A stretch of DNA of 64,000 nt from Mucilaginibacter rigui. GTDB lineage: Bacteria > Bacteroidota > Bacteroidia > Sphingobacteriales > Sphingobacteriaceae. The notes beneath the pieces are model-generated. The model had not been told where the DNA came from and did no database searches. It saw only the letters and a program-made list of their open reading frames with translations. The first letter of the stretch is position 1; every line of letters starts with the position of its first letter. Of the stretch, positions 1 to 8,327 are shown piece by piece. The stretch is taken from NCBI RefSeq assembly GCF_014773275.1, contig NZ_JACWMW010000003.1, positions 124,001 through 188,000 of the forward strand. The letters run 5' to 3'. The position numbers were made by a program, and so were the translations under genes.

Positions 1-743
1 CCTATGAACGATCCAATTTCTATCATATCTGGCAGCATACGGTGTTCAGTGCCACCCAATTGGCTTACGCCCTCAATAGTTAACAAGTTTGATGCAATGC
101 CGCTTATTTTGGCACCCATGCGGTTAAGCATTTTACAAAGCTGCTGCAGGTAAGGCTCGCAGGCAGCGTTGTAAATGGTGGTAGTACCTTTTGCCAGCAC
201 AGCTGCCATCACAATGTTGGCTGTACCGGTTACCGATGCTTCATCTAAAAGGATGTATGTGCCTTTCAGGTTTGAGGCATCTACATTGTAAAAGCCGTTA
301 TCGGGGTTAAAATCAAAACGTGCGCCTAATTTTTCGAACCCTAAAAAGTGAGTATCTAACCTGCGGCGCCCAATTTTGTCACCACCCGGTTTTGGGATAG
401 ATGCTTTGCCAAAACGCGCCAAAAGCGGTCCCAGTATCATGATAGAGCCGCGCAGGCCGCCGCCCTTGGTTTTAAATGCTTCAGAATTAAAAAAATCCTG
501 GTCAATCTCTTTGGCCTCAAAAGTGCAGGTATCGCGCGATATGCGGTTCACCTCAACACCCATATCGCCCAGCAATTCTATCAGCTTGTTCACATCCTGT
601 ATGTCAGGTATGTTGCTGATGGTCATTTTCTGGTCGGTAAGTAATACGGCCGATATAATTTGTAATGCTTCGTTTTTTGCGCCCTGAGGGGTTATTTCGC
701 CCTTAAGTTTTTTACCGCCCTGTATTTCGAATGCGTTTTTCAT
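1..743 (-). CDS. murA: UDP-N-acetylglucosamine 1-carboxyvinyltransferase MurA (3' part outside window)
   Basis: First committed step of peptidoglycan synthesis in the cytoplasm: transfers enolpyruvate from PEP to UDP-GlcNAc. The N-terminal 247 codons are present, beginning with ATG at 743; the C-terminal half lies beyond base 1. Typical MurA segments are visible: GAKNEAL near residue 21, the active-site loop [13 protein letters not shown] around residues 120-132 and [10 protein letters not shown]. In the loop the catalytic Cys of most MurA proteins (Cys115 of E. coli) is Asp122 here (codon at 378-380), a substitution known from naturally fosfomycin-resistant MurA enzymes. It lies 109 bp downstream of the DUF4290 gene on the same strand, so the two are probably co-transcribed. 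Confidence 0.95.
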   Translation of the reverse strand, partial: MKNAFEIQGGKKLKGEITPQGAKNEALQIISAVLLTDQKMTISNIPDIQDVNKLIELLGDMGVEVNRISRDTCTFEAKEIDQDFFNSEAFKTKGGGLRGSIMILGPLLARFGKASIPKPGGDKIGRRRLDTHFLGFEKLGARFDFNPDNGFYNVDASNLKGTYILLDEASVTGTANIVMAAVLAKGTTTIYNAACEPYLQQLCKMLNRMGAKISGIASNLLTIEGVSQLGGTEHRMLPDMIEIGSFI

Positions 744-852
744 TTATTTTTTATGGTTGATGCTATAGTTTATCTTGTGGCAAAGATTATAAAATAATCG
801 CATATGCGGTTACAACATCCCTGCCATTATATAGGCCATTAGCTAAAATCAA

Positions 853-1593
853 TTAATATTTTTTTGCGCCTCCAGTGTTACGGTTACGGTTGTTTTGGTT
901 GTTGTTATTACGCGGGTTATTGTTGTTGGTACGGCCGCCACCACCGCCACCGCGGTTGTTTTGGTTATTGGTACGCCCGCGGCTATTATTATTGTTTTGG
1001 TTATTATTATAAGGGTTGGCGCGGAATTCAACACGGTTAAGGTTTATGTTCTCTTCCAGTTTTAAAACGCCGCCCGATAAGGCGTACAGATCTGACAGGA
1101 TGATCTCGTCGGCAACAGAATCTTTGTTCCATTGCACGTAAGCCATTTTCATGAAGTTGGCAATAGCCTGCACCATGTGGCGCCTGCGATCGGGCTCTTC
1201 AATGCTTTTGGCCTTCTCTATCATCATTTCTATGGTTTTACCATAGTGCTTGTATTTGATACGCTGATGCGGATATTTAAGCGGCTCGGGTTTCAGATGA
1301 ATAGCCTCCGGGCTTGGTTTTGGGTAGGGCGAATCAACATCCAGCTGAAAATCGGATATGATGTGCAGGTGATCCCAAAGCTTGTGTTTAAAATCGGCCA
1401 CATCGCGCAGGTGCGGGTTTAAAAAACCCATCAGGTCTATCACTACCTGCGCGTATTTGTTGCGCTCTTCTTTGGTAGGTAACGCTACGATGTATTTCAC
1501 CATATTTTGCACGTTACGGCCGTATTCTGTTAATAAAAGTTTATTCCTGGTTGAGTTATAATCAAACGGACCAGGCAAATTTGTTAATGCCAT
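853..1593 (-). CDS. DUF4290 family protein with Asn/Arg/Gly-rich tail
   Basis: A 246-residue protein without signal peptide or membrane segments. Residues 1-190 look like the DUF4290 domain known from Bacteroidota (start MALTNLPGPFDYNSTRNKL), whose function is unknown. From about residue 193 to the end the sequence is a low-complexity tail of Asn, Arg and Gly, including a run of six Gly. Such tails in other proteins are often disordered and may bind RNA, but that is inference here. The gene precedes murA on the same strand, an arrangement I recall as usual in this phylum, and a well-formed promoter lies upstream at 1707-1737. Confidence 0.85.
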   Translation of the reverse strand: MALTNLPGPFDYNSTRNKLLLTEYGRNVQNMVKYIVALPTKEERNKYAQVVIDLMGFLNPHLRDVADFKHKLWDHLHIISDFQLDVDSPYPKPSPEAIHLKPEPLKYPHQRIKYKHYGKTIEMMIEKAKSIEEPDRRRHMVQAIANFMKMAYVQWNKDSVADEIILSDLYALSGGVLKLEENINLNRVEFRANPYNNNQNNNNSRGRTNNQNNRGGGGGGRTNNNNPRNNNNQNNRNRNTGGAKKY

Positions 1594-1706
1594 GTATGTT
1601 TTTAATTAAATAATTGTCTTGAAGGTGTTTTTCGGCGCATGGACAGTTTCTTAGAACAGAAGGCAGAAACCGGAGAACCAAAATGAATGAGTACGAAGTA
1701 CTAACG

Positions 1707-1737
1707 CAAATATAGGGTAAATGTGTTAAAGCGCAAA
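1707..1737 (-). promoter_or_regulatory. Bacteroidota-type promoter for DUF4290-murA
   Basis: On the minus strand a -33 TTTG (1734-1737) is followed after exactly 19 bp by a -7 TATATTTG (1707-1714). This matches the Bacteroidota sigma-A consensus TTTG/N19-21/TAnnTTTG. The DUF4290 start codon is about 110 bp downstream. Confidence 0.7.
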
Positions 1738-1759
1738 TTATTAAATGTGTTGAGCAGGA

Positions 1760-1901
1760 GGCTCGTATGGAGCCGGTTAGGTTGTTTTATTCTATAAACA
1801 GGATGCTCCCCAGGAGCGTTATAAAAAGTATAGGTTATGAAACTCCGGAGGAGTTGCCCGTTTATAGAAAAGCAATCAACAAGTTTTAGCTCCATAGGAG
1901 C
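1760..1901. repeat. Array of four short palindromes
   Basis: Four GC-richer palindromes sit in an AT-rich background at 1760-1774, 1805-1817, 1841-1855 and 1889-1901. All have the form GGCTC or CTCC facing GGAG or GAGCC across a 3-5 base centre, for example GCTCC-CCA-GGAGC. Spacers contain TTCTATAAA or its complement TTTATAGAA. This array and the DUF4290 promoter fill the gene-free stretch 1594-1945. A short reading frame through the array is not credible as a gene. It looks like a REP-type repetitive element; whether it is found elsewhere in the genome cannot be seen here. Confidence 0.7.
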
Positions 1902-1945
1902 CTCCTTCAATATTTTACTCGTTACTTTAGCGTTAAAGTAATTAT

Positions 1946-3043
1946 ATGATCATCACCGCCATCGATATTTACCGTTTCAGCATCCCAATGGAACCGTTTA
2001 CCATAGCCACCGGTACTATGGACCACGCACAAAATGTATTTATCCGTATTTATACCGATAAAGGCTTTTATGGGGTAGGCGAATGCTCGGCCTTCCCGAT
2101 GATAGTCGGCGAAACACAGGACACCTGCCTGGCCATGGCAAAAGATTTCGCGAAGCTTTGGAAAGGGCAGGATGCCCTGGATATCCCTGCCCGCATGCAG
2201 CAACTGCATGATGCTGCTGCCGGCAACAGCACCATTAAAAGCGCTTTTGATATGGCCTTGTATGATATAGCTTCAAAACATGCAGGCCTGCCTTTATATA
2301 AGTTTTTACGCGGCAAAAAACGCGTTGTTGAAAGCGATATCACCATTGGGATAGGTACGCCTAAAGTAATGGCCATGAAGGGTATAGCTTTTAAAAGAAC
2401 CGGCGCCAATATTTTAAAAGTAAAGCTTGGCAAGGGTGCTGAAACTGATGTAGAACGCATTAAACAGATTAGAGAGGCGGTTGGCTCCGAAATGAAGATT
2501 AGGGTTGATGCCAACCAGGGCTGGAGTTTTGACGAAGCCGTTTTTGCCCTGCAGGCGATAGGCCAGTATGATATTGAATTTTGCGAGCAGCCCATGCGCA
2601 CCTGGTACAACGACCGCCTGCCTGAACTGATGAAGCTCTCGCCCGTAAAAATCATGGCCGATGAGAGTGTGTATAACCATCACGATGCACGGATGCAGAT
2701 AGAAAGCGGCTCGTGCCATTACATCAACATTAAAATGGCAAAATCCGGCGGGATACTGGAAGCAAAGAAGATCCATGATGTGGCTGTGGAACGCGGTATC
2801 CCCTGTATGATGGGCGGGATGCTGGAAAGCCGCATAGCCCTGAGCAGTAAATTGCATTTTGTGTACGCCAGCCCCAATATTCATTTTTATGATATGGATA
2901 CCTGTATGCTGGGCCATTTGGTTGACCCCTGCATTGGCGGCGTAACCTACGATGGCTACAAGTTAAATATCAGCAACGAACCCGGGATAGGTGCAGATGC
3001 GGATGAAGCATTTTTGAAAGGATGTGAGAAGTTTACGATATAA
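1946..3043 (+). CDS. Dipeptide epimerase, enolase superfamily (L-Ala-D/L-Glu epimerase-like)
   Basis: A 365-residue enolase-superfamily protein predicted to epimerise dipeptides such as L-Ala-D-Glu from murein peptides. Visible active-site elements are KVK (Lys158/Lys160), metal ligands Asp188 in VDANQGW, Glu214 in CEQP and Asp239 in ADES, the second catalytic Lys in KMAKSGG (263-269), MMGGMLESR (288-296), and the DxD motif at 316-318 (DMD) that binds the substrate ammonium group in dipeptide epimerases. Length is normal for the family. The neighbouring M20 dipeptidase at 3153-4523, convergent, fits a role in murein peptide salvage, although the two do not form an operon. Substrate specificity cannot be fixed from sequence alone. 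Confidence 0.88.
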   Translation: MIITAIDIYRFSIPMEPFTIATGTMDHAQNVFIRIYTDKGFYGVGECSAFPMIVGETQDTCLAMAKDFAKLWKGQDALDIPARMQQLHDAAAGNSTIKSAFDMALYDIASKHAGLPLYKFLRGKKRVVESDITIGIGTPKVMAMKGIAFKRTGANILKVKLGKGAETDVERIKQIREAVGSEMKIRVDANQGWSFDEAVFALQAIGQYDIEFCEQPMRTWYNDRLPELMKLSPVKIMADESVYNHHDARMQIESGSCHYINIKMAKSGGILEAKKIHDVAVERGIPCMMGGMLESRIALSSKLHFVYASPNIHFYDMDTCMLGHLVDPCIGGVTYDGYKLNISNEPGIGADADEAFLKGCEKFTI

Positions 3044-3047
3044 TACT

Positions 3048-3133
3048 GTAGAGACGCGATACTTCGCGTCTCCCTTGTGCAAAATCCGCTTTGTGCCGTA
3101 AACAAAAAGAGACGCGAAGTATCGCGTCTCTAC
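3048..3133. repeat. Inverted repeat of the GAGACGCGAAGTATCGCGTCTC family
   Basis: Perfect 25-bp inverted arms at 3048-3072 and 3109-3133 around a 36-base loop, between two convergent genes. Each arm is itself a near palindrome (GAGACGCG..CGCGTCTC). Related copies are at 9022-9045 and 59781-59845. It could also end transcription on both strands, though no strong T-run follows. Confidence 0.8.
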
Positions 3134-3152
3134 ATTGAATTGTATTTTGATC

Positions 3153-4523
3153 TTACTTACTCAATTCCGCAAAATATTTGTGGAACAATGGGATGGTTTC
3201 TATCCCCTTGTAGTAATTAAAAATGTCGTATTTCTCGTTTGGTGAGTGGAGGGCATCACTGTCAAGGCCAAAGCCCATAAGCACGGTTTTAAGACCAAGC
3301 TCAGCCTCAAATAAAGCTACGATCGGGATGCTGCCACCACCTCGCGTTGGGATAGGTTGCTTGCCAAATGCTTCGGCAATGGCTTTTTGTGCCGCGCGGT
3401 AAGCAACGCTGTCGGTTGGGGTAACAACCGGTTCGCCGCCATGGTGCGGGGTAACTTTTACCTTAACATAAGCCGGGGCTATTCTCAGGAAATGATCAGT
3501 AAACAGTTGCGTAATTTTCTCTGATGTTTGGTTCGGTACCAAACGCATCGAAATTTTAGCATTTGCTTTTGATGGCAGTACGGTTTTAGCGCCTTCGCCA
3601 ATATAACCGCCCCAAATGCCATTTACCTCAAGGGTTGGGCGGGTGCCGGTACGTTCAAAAGTGGTGTAACCTTTTTCGCCCCATGTTTCGGCAATATCCA
3701 GGTCTTTTTTGTATTCTTCTTCGTTGTATGGTGCGGCGTTTAGTTCAGCGCGTTCGGTTGGGGTTAGTTCGGTTACATCATCATAAAAACCCGGAATGGT
3801 GATATGGTTATCATCATCATGCAGGGAGGCTATCATTTTGGCCAGGATGGTTGCCGGGTTAGCTACAGCGCCACCATAAACACCCGAGTGCAGGTCGCGG
3901 TTAGGGCCGGTAACTTCAACCTCCAGGTATGATAAGCCACGCAGGCCGGTTTCCAGCGAAGGGTTCTCCATACTGATCATCGAGGTATCAGAGATCAATA
4001 CCACATCAGCCTTAAGGCGTTCTTTATTTGCTTTTACAAATATGCCCAGGTTGTTTGAGCCTACTTCTTCCTCGCCCTCTATCATAAATTTGATATTACA
4101 TGGCAGGGTGTTGGTTTGCATCATCAGCTCAAAAGCTTTTACATGCATATAAAACTGACCTTTATCATCACAGGCACCGCGGGCATAAATTTTACCATCG
4201 CGCACGGTTGGCTCAAAAGGCGGGGTTTTCCAAAGTTCTAATGGGTCGGGTGGTTGCACGTCGTAATGGCCGTAAACCAATACAGTTGGCAGGGAAGCGT
4301 CGATGATCTTTTCGCCGTAAACAATAGGGTAGCCTGCGGTTTTGCATACTTCTACATTATCGGCACCGGCATCGGTTAGTTTTTTGGCTACGTAGTCGGC
4401 AGCGTTTAAAACATCGGGCGCGTATTTTGGGTCGGCGCTAACAGAGGGGAAGCGCAGCAGTTCAAATAATTCGTCAAGCAGGCGTTGCTTGTTATCTTCT
4501 ATATATTGCTTTATTACTTGCAT
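3153..4523 (-). CDS. M20 family dipeptidase
   Basis: A 456-residue cytoplasmic metallopeptidase of the M20/M25/M40 family, close to the non-specific dipeptidase (CNDP2) type that splits dipeptides with two zinc ions. Visible ligands and catalytic residues are His86 and Asp88 in GHYDVQPP, Asp119/Asp120 in GACDDKGQ, and the Glu pair in EGEEEVGS near 149-156; the dimerisation insertion lies between about residues 200 and 370. No signal peptide is present. The ATG at 4523 gives the usual N terminus. A possible -7 box TATCTTTG is at 4543-4550. Confidence 0.92.
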   Translation of the reverse strand: MQVIKQYIEDNKQRLLDELFELLRFPSVSADPKYAPDVLNAADYVAKKLTDAGADNVEVCKTAGYPIVYGEKIIDASLPTVLVYGHYDVQPPDPLELWKTPPFEPTVRDGKIYARGACDDKGQFYMHVKAFELMMQTNTLPCNIKFMIEGEEEVGSNNLGIFVKANKERLKADVVLISDTSMISMENPSLETGLRGLSYLEVEVTGPNRDLHSGVYGGAVANPATILAKMIASLHDDDNHITIPGFYDDVTELTPTERAELNAAPYNEEEYKKDLDIAETWGEKGYTTFERTGTRPTLEVNGIWGGYIGEGAKTVLPSKANAKISMRLVPNQTSEKITQLFTDHFLRIAPAYVKVKVTPHHGGEPVVTPTDSVAYRAAQKAIAEAFGKQPIPTRGGGSIPIVALFEAELGLKTVLMGFGLDSDALHSPNEKYDIFNYYKGIETIPLFHKYFAELSK

Positions 4524-4542
4524 AGGATGCTATAATTTGAAG

Positions 4543-4550
4543 CAAAGATA
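4543..4550 (-). promoter_or_regulatory. Possible -7 box for the M20 dipeptidase
   Basis: TATCTTTG on the minus strand fits TAnnTTTG and lies 20 bp before the dipeptidase ATG. No TTTG is seen at -33, so the assignment is tentative. Confidence 0.4.
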
Positions 4551-4600
4551 GTAGTTTATTTTAGGGGCGGAAGAGGGTTGCATGCAAAGGATCGTTACCA

Positions 4601-4938
4601 ATGATATGCATGTCTGTTTTTATCACGCAAATACGCTGTTGTCGGTCTGAGCCTGTAGAAGACTTTACGCTTGGTAAATGGTTCGACAGGCTCACCATGA
4701 CAAATTATTTGATTATCATTTCCGCCCTTGTTGGTGTTGTCACCAACAAGCCGCCATGCATTAAGGCTTTGCAATTTCAAAGCTGTCCTAAATGTTGTTG
4801 GTGACAACACCAACAACGGCAAAAATGATATGCATGTTTGTTTTTATCACGCAAATACGCTGTTGTCAGTCTGAGCCTGTCGAAGACTCTACGCTTGGTA
4901 AATGGTTCGACAGGCTCACCATGACAAATTATTTGATT
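4601..4938. repeat. Composite repeat: two 114-bp direct repeats around a 22-bp-arm hairpin element
   Basis: The stretch 4524-4940 has no credible gene. Bases 4601-4714 and 4825-4938 are near-identical direct repeats offset by 224 bp, each containing facing half-sites GAGCCTGTCGAA and TTCGACAGGCTC (one of the left half-sites carries one change). Between them lies a separate element with perfect 22-bp inverted arms at 4728-4749 and 4795-4816 (TTGTTGGTG..CACCAACAA type) and a 45-base loop. Short reading frames across it are repeat artefacts. Confidence 0.8.
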
Positions 4939-4940
4939 TA

Positions 4941-5273
4941 TCATTCAGCCTTCTCAACCACAACAGCAGTACCATAAGCCAGTACCTCGGTAATACCCTG
5001 CATTACCTCGTTGGCATCATAGCGCATGCTGATGATGGCATTTGCACCCAATGCCTGCGCGTGTTGTATCAGCAGGTGATAGGCTTCTTCGCGGGCGTTT
5101 TCGCAAAGCTCTACATAAACAGAAAGCCTGCCGCCAAAAAGCGATTGAATGCCACCGGCAAAATTACCCACAACGCTGCGGCTGCGAACGGTGATACCGC
5201 GCACCACGCCTAAGTGTTTAACAACCTTGTAACCGTCTAAACCGGTGCTTGTAGTGATGAGTGAAGTATCCAT
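4941..5273 (-). CDS. YbjQ/UPF0145 family protein
   Basis: A 110-residue protein of the YbjQ (UPF0145) family, which folds into a small pentameric alpha/beta unit and is sometimes called heavy-metal-binding domain; its function is not settled. Family features seen are the start TTSTGLDGYKVVKHLGVVRG, a central GGRL segment, ALGANAIISMRYD and a C-terminal YGTAVVVE strand. There is no signal peptide. It lies 37 bp downstream of the alpha/beta hydrolase on the same strand and may share its transcript. Confidence 0.88.
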   Translation of the reverse strand: MDTSLITTSTGLDGYKVVKHLGVVRGITVRSRSVVGNFAGGIQSLFGGRLSVYVELCENAREEAYHLLIQHAQALGANAIISMRYDANEVMQGITEVLAYGTAVVVEKAE

Positions 5274-5310
5274 AGTAAGGGATTTAGTGTTTGTTTATAA
5301 TATATAGACA

Positions 5311-6237
5311 CTATTTCCTCAAAAATGTTACCAAAGCAGGGTTAACAATATCAGCCTGTTCCAGATAGGGCAGGTGGGCCGCATCATCTACCGGTAAAAA
5401 TTCTGCTTTTAATACACTGCGTATCGAGTCGCTGTAGGTAAAAGGTACTGTTTTATCTTCTTTGCCCCAAACCAGCAATACCGGTTTATGCAGGTTGTTA
5501 AGCGCTGTATTGCTTTGGCGGCCGTTGTATGAACCTGTATAATGATAGGTAGTTGAAACGATGGCATGCCTGAAACCCTTATACTCCATTTGCGGGCGGT
5601 ATTGCTCAACCCAGTTAGGGTATTTATCGGGGTATTTAAAATCGCTCATCTGGCCAAGCGCGCGTTCCTCGGGTTGTATAGCTTCATAATACTCGGCAAT
5701 AAATTGCGGCATTTTGGGGGCCGTTGAAGGGTAGCCCGGATCTATCAGCACAACTTTATTTACTATGTTAGGATATGCTACCGTAAAATCGGTAGCCAGC
5801 ATGCCGCCAAATGATACACCAACCAGGCTTACGGGTTGTTTAACGTTAAGCTTTTCTAAAAGCTCTTTTAACTGATCAAAATAAAGCTGCTTATCGTAAG
5901 CCACGTTGGGCCTGTCAGAATAGCCACGGCCAAACTGGTCGTACCGCAACACACGGAAACCATGCTCGGCAAGGTATTCATAAGTGCCGTTCCAGATATA
6001 ATAGGGTACACTAAAACCGTGTAAAAGCACTATTACCTTGCCGGTATCGGGGCCATCCAGTTCATAGTGGGTAACTCCACCGCTTAGTTCAATATAACTA
6101 CCGTTTGTGTTTTTGCGGAGTTCGTAGGTAAGTTCTTTCTTTTCGGTGTTGTAATGGGCATATATAATATAGGCAGCAACCGCACCTAAAATTAAAAGCA
6201 CCACAACAAACCAAAGCAGGTTCTTCAAAAATTTCAT
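5311..6237 (-). CDS. Membrane-anchored alpha/beta hydrolase
   Basis: A 308-residue protein with one N-terminal hydrophobic segment (about residues 6-27) that would anchor it in the inner membrane, followed by an alpha/beta-hydrolase fold. The oxyanion region is LLHGFS (71-76), the nucleophile elbow is GVSFGG with Ser142, the acid is probably Asp in WGKEDKT, and the catalytic His is in DDAAHLPYLE near the end. The substrate is unknown; closest general descriptions are esterases or epoxide-hydrolase-like enzymes. It is divergent from the gene at 6314 and is followed closely by ybjQ. Confidence 0.85.
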   Translation of the reverse strand: MKFLKNLLWFVVVLLILGAVAAYIIYAHYNTEKKELTYELRKNTNGSYIELSGGVTHYELDGPDTGKVIVLLHGFSVPYYIWNGTYEYLAEHGFRVLRYDQFGRGYSDRPNVAYDKQLYFDQLKELLEKLNVKQPVSLVGVSFGGMLATDFTVAYPNIVNKVVLIDPGYPSTAPKMPQFIAEYYEAIQPEERALGQMSDFKYPDKYPNWVEQYRPQMEYKGFRHAIVSTTYHYTGSYNGRQSNTALNNLHKPVLLVWGKEDKTVPFTYSDSIRSVLKAEFLPVDDAAHLPYLEQADIVNPALVTFLRK

Positions 6238-6283
6238 ATCAATTAGGGTTATTGATTTAAGGAATAAAAATAGCAGAAATATT

Positions 6284-6291
6284 TAAGTTTG
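6284..6291 (+). promoter_or_regulatory. Possible -7 box TAAGTTTG
   Basis: Matches TAnnTTTG and lies 23 bp before the ATG at 6314, in the divergent spacer between the hydrolase and the DUF2520 gene. The -33 element is not clear. Confidence 0.4.
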
Positions 6292-6313
6292 TACCGTAAA
6301 GGATATTCCAAAA

Positions 6314-7096
6314 ATGCGTATAACTATCATCGGCTCGGGCAACGTTGCCACACATTTATCGGCGGCATTAAAAAATGCCGGGCACCGTATTGTGCAGGTG
6401 TATAGCCGTAATATGCATAACGCAGCCTTGCTGGCTTATCATGTAGGTGCAGAAGCTATAGACAGCCTCCAAGAGATCACCGGCGATACCGACCTGTTTA
6501 TTGTAGCCATAAAAGATGATGCCATAGCTGAATTTGTACCTCATCTGTCTTCTTTCAATAAGCTAATAGTGCATACATCAGGTGCTGTTGAGCTGCAACA
6601 ATTGCTTGATTTTATAAGTAATGCAGGGGTATTCTATCCCTTGCAAACATTCAGCAAAACAAAAGAGGTAAATTTTAGGGAAGTACCGCTTTGCATTGAA
6701 GGGGCTGATGAAAGCATCGCTAAAATGCTGGAACACCTTGCCCGTGATATCAGCAACAACGTTTACCGGGTAAATTCCGCGCAGCGTAAAGTATTGCACC
6801 TGGCCGCTGTGTTTGCCTGTAATTTTACCAACCATCTGTATAGCGTAGGCGAACAGCTTTTATCCGGGAGCGGTATGAGTTTTGATATGCTGCGCCCGTT
6901 AATAGCCGAAACTGCCGATAAAATAAAAGAACATCGCCCCGCTGATGTACAAACCGGCCCGGCCGTACGTAACGATGATTTGACAATGCAGGCGCACCTG
7001 CAAATGCTTAAAAAACAGCCCGATTTGCAGGAGATATACACACGGTTAAGTCAGGATATTATCAAAAACCACAACACTCGCCACGGGGATAAGTAA
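6314..7096 (+). CDS. DUF2520 Rossmann-fold protein (NADP oxidoreductase-like)
   Basis: A 260-residue protein. Residues 1-30 form a nucleotide-binding Rossmann start (RITIIGSGNVATHL), as in the F420-dependent NADP oxidoreductase/ProC-like group, and the C-terminal half fits the helical DUF2520 domain (LHLAAVFACNFTNHLY near 160). The reaction is unknown. It opens a plus-strand run with ferredoxin, IscX, a HAD phosphatase and Maf. DUF2520 genes beside the HAD phosphatase and maf are common in Bacteroidota as far as I recall. Confidence 0.85.
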   Translation: MRITIIGSGNVATHLSAALKNAGHRIVQVYSRNMHNAALLAYHVGAEAIDSLQEITGDTDLFIVAIKDDAIAEFVPHLSSFNKLIVHTSGAVELQQLLDFISNAGVFYPLQTFSKTKEVNFREVPLCIEGADESIAKMLEHLARDISNNVYRVNSAQRKVLHLAAVFACNFTNHLYSVGEQLLSGSGMSFDMLRPLIAETADKIKEHRPADVQTGPAVRNDDLTMQAHLQMLKKQPDLQEIYTRLSQDIIKNHNTRHGDK

Positions 7097-7110
7097 TTTT
7101 GTTACTTTTG
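7094..7110 (+). promoter_or_regulatory. Two overlapping-phase -7 boxes before the ferredoxin gene
   Basis: TAATTTTG (7094-7101) and TACTTTTG (7103-7110) both match TAnnTTTG, nine bases apart, and end only five bases before the ATG at 7116. Either could serve; a leader this short would be nearly leaderless. The first one overlaps the end of the upstream gene. Confidence 0.35.
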
Positions 7111-7115
7111 CCAAA

Positions 7116-7448
7116 ATGAATATTTTTAAAGTAAAGATTAACTTTGAGGAGAAGGACCATGAAAGCGTGGAACTGCCTATTGCCGAAGGGGAATCTGTTT
7201 TAGACGTTTGCCTGGAAAATGGCATTGAGCTACAGCATAACTGCGGCGGGGTTTGCGGTTGCAGTACCTGCCATATTTATGTGAATAAAGGGATGGACAA
7301 CATCCAGGAGATATCTGACAAGGAAGAGGACTTCATTGACAGGGCTGTTAACCCGCGTATCACATCGCGCCTGGGCTGCCAGTGCGTTATAATTGACGGC
7401 GATATAGAGGTAACCCTGCCAGATCAATCCGGCTTTATGGGCCATTAA
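7116..7448 (+). CDS. 2Fe-2S ferredoxin, adrenodoxin type
   Basis: A 110-residue electron carrier. The cluster ligands appear as CGGVCGCSTCHIY (C-x5-C-x2-C around residues 43-51) with the fourth Cys in the LGCQC segment near 88, the pattern of ISC-type and adrenodoxin-like ferredoxins. It is followed after 34 bp by iscX, which supports a role in iron-sulphur cluster assembly, where the ferredoxin supplies electrons. The rest of an isc or suf operon is not in the window. Confidence 0.93.
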   Translation: MNIFKVKINFEEKDHESVELPIAEGESVLDVCLENGIELQHNCGGVCGCSTCHIYVNKGMDNIQEISDKEEDFIDRAVNPRITSRLGCQCVIIDGDIEVTLPDQSGFMGH

Positions 7449-7482
7449 TGCTAAATTTAATAACATTACTCACAACCAGAAA

Positions 7483-7725
7483 ATGACAGACGATAAATTC
7501 GCCCTACCCATACATTGGAATGATTACGAAGATATAGCCATGAGCCTTTACGAAAAGTTTGGTGATGATTTTGGCGAATCGAAAATATACCGCATCCGTT
7601 TTACCGAGCTTTTGGATTGGGTACTTAGCCTGCCGAACTTTGCCGGCACCCGCGAAGAATCAAACGAAGGCCACCTGGAGCAAATACAATCAGCCTGGGT
7701 GTACGAGTGGAGAGATAATCAATAG
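7483..7725 (+). CDS. iscX: Fe-S cluster assembly protein IscX
   Basis: An 80-residue acidic protein matching IscX (YfhJ): the start around IHWNDYEDIAMSLYEKF, central RIRFTELLDWVLSLP, and the end LEQIQSAWVYEWRD. In E. coli IscX binds IscS and iron and modulates cluster assembly. It follows the 2Fe-2S ferredoxin on the same strand. Confidence 0.93.
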   Translation: MTDDKFALPIHWNDYEDIAMSLYEKFGDDFGESKIYRIRFTELLDWVLSLPNFAGTREESNEGHLEQIQSAWVYEWRDNQ

Positions 7726-7766
7726 TTTCAGTTTGCAGTCAGTAATGACTCAATGACCTTTTAAAG

Positions 7767-8288
7767 ATGGAATCCTTTTTAACCAAGCTTAAAGATATAA
7801 CCACGTTTATTTTTGATGTGGACGGCGTGCTGACCGATGGGTCGATATTTGTGACCGAAACCGGTGTGCAAAGCCGTGCCTTTAATATTAAAGATGGTTA
7901 CGCCCTGCAACTGGCCGTAAAATGCGGTTACCATGTGGCGGCCATATCCGGCAGCCGGTCAAAAAGCGCATTGTTCCGTTTAAACAGTTTGGGTATCAAT
8001 GATGTGTATTTGGGTGCGCATACCAAATCTGAAAGGTTTAAGATCTACATCGAAGAGAAAAGTATTAACCCGGCTAATATCCTTTATATGGCCGATGATA
8101 TCCCCGATCTCGCAGTAATGAAACTGGTTGGCCTGCCGGTTTGCCCCGCAGATGCCGCCGAAGAAATAAAAGCCATTAGCACCTATGTATCGCCTTTTGC
8201 AGGTGGTAAAGGCTGTGCCCGCGATATTATTGAAAAGGTAATGAAGGTGCAGGGCAAATGGATGAATGCCGAGGCGTATAGCTGGTAG
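7767..8288 (+). CDS. kdsC: HAD phosphatase, KDO-8-phosphatase type
   Basis: A 173-residue capless HAD-superfamily phosphatase. Motif I is FIFDVDGVLTDGS (residues 15-27, nucleophile in DVDGVLTD), the SGSRS segment near 62-66 provides motif II, and YMADDIPDL supplies motif IV. This set is typical of KdsC, which hydrolyses 3-deoxy-D-manno-octulosonate 8-phosphate during lipopolysaccharide synthesis. The tetrameric short length fits. Close relatives act on other sugar phosphates, so the symbol is by family similarity. It precedes maf by 39 bp. Confidence 0.85.
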   Translation: MESFLTKLKDITTFIFDVDGVLTDGSIFVTETGVQSRAFNIKDGYALQLAVKCGYHVAAISGSRSKSALFRLNSLGINDVYLGAHTKSERFKIYIEEKSINPANILYMADDIPDLAVMKLVGLPVCPADAAEEIKAISTYVSPFAGGKGCARDIIEKVMKVQGKWMNAEAYSW

Positions 8289-8327
8289 GCGGTTAAGTCA
8301 AAATTCAAAAAGTCAAAATTCATACTG

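Noticed and set aside
1701..1910. 69-codon minus-strand frame
   Set aside because: It consists of the palindrome array and carries the promoter of DUF4290; no gene-like features.
2068..2655. 195-codon minus-strand frame
   Set aside because: Antisense shadow of the dipeptide epimerase gene.
4595..4977. Short overlapping frames on both strands
   Set aside because: They repeat with the 114-bp direct repeats and have no signal or motif.
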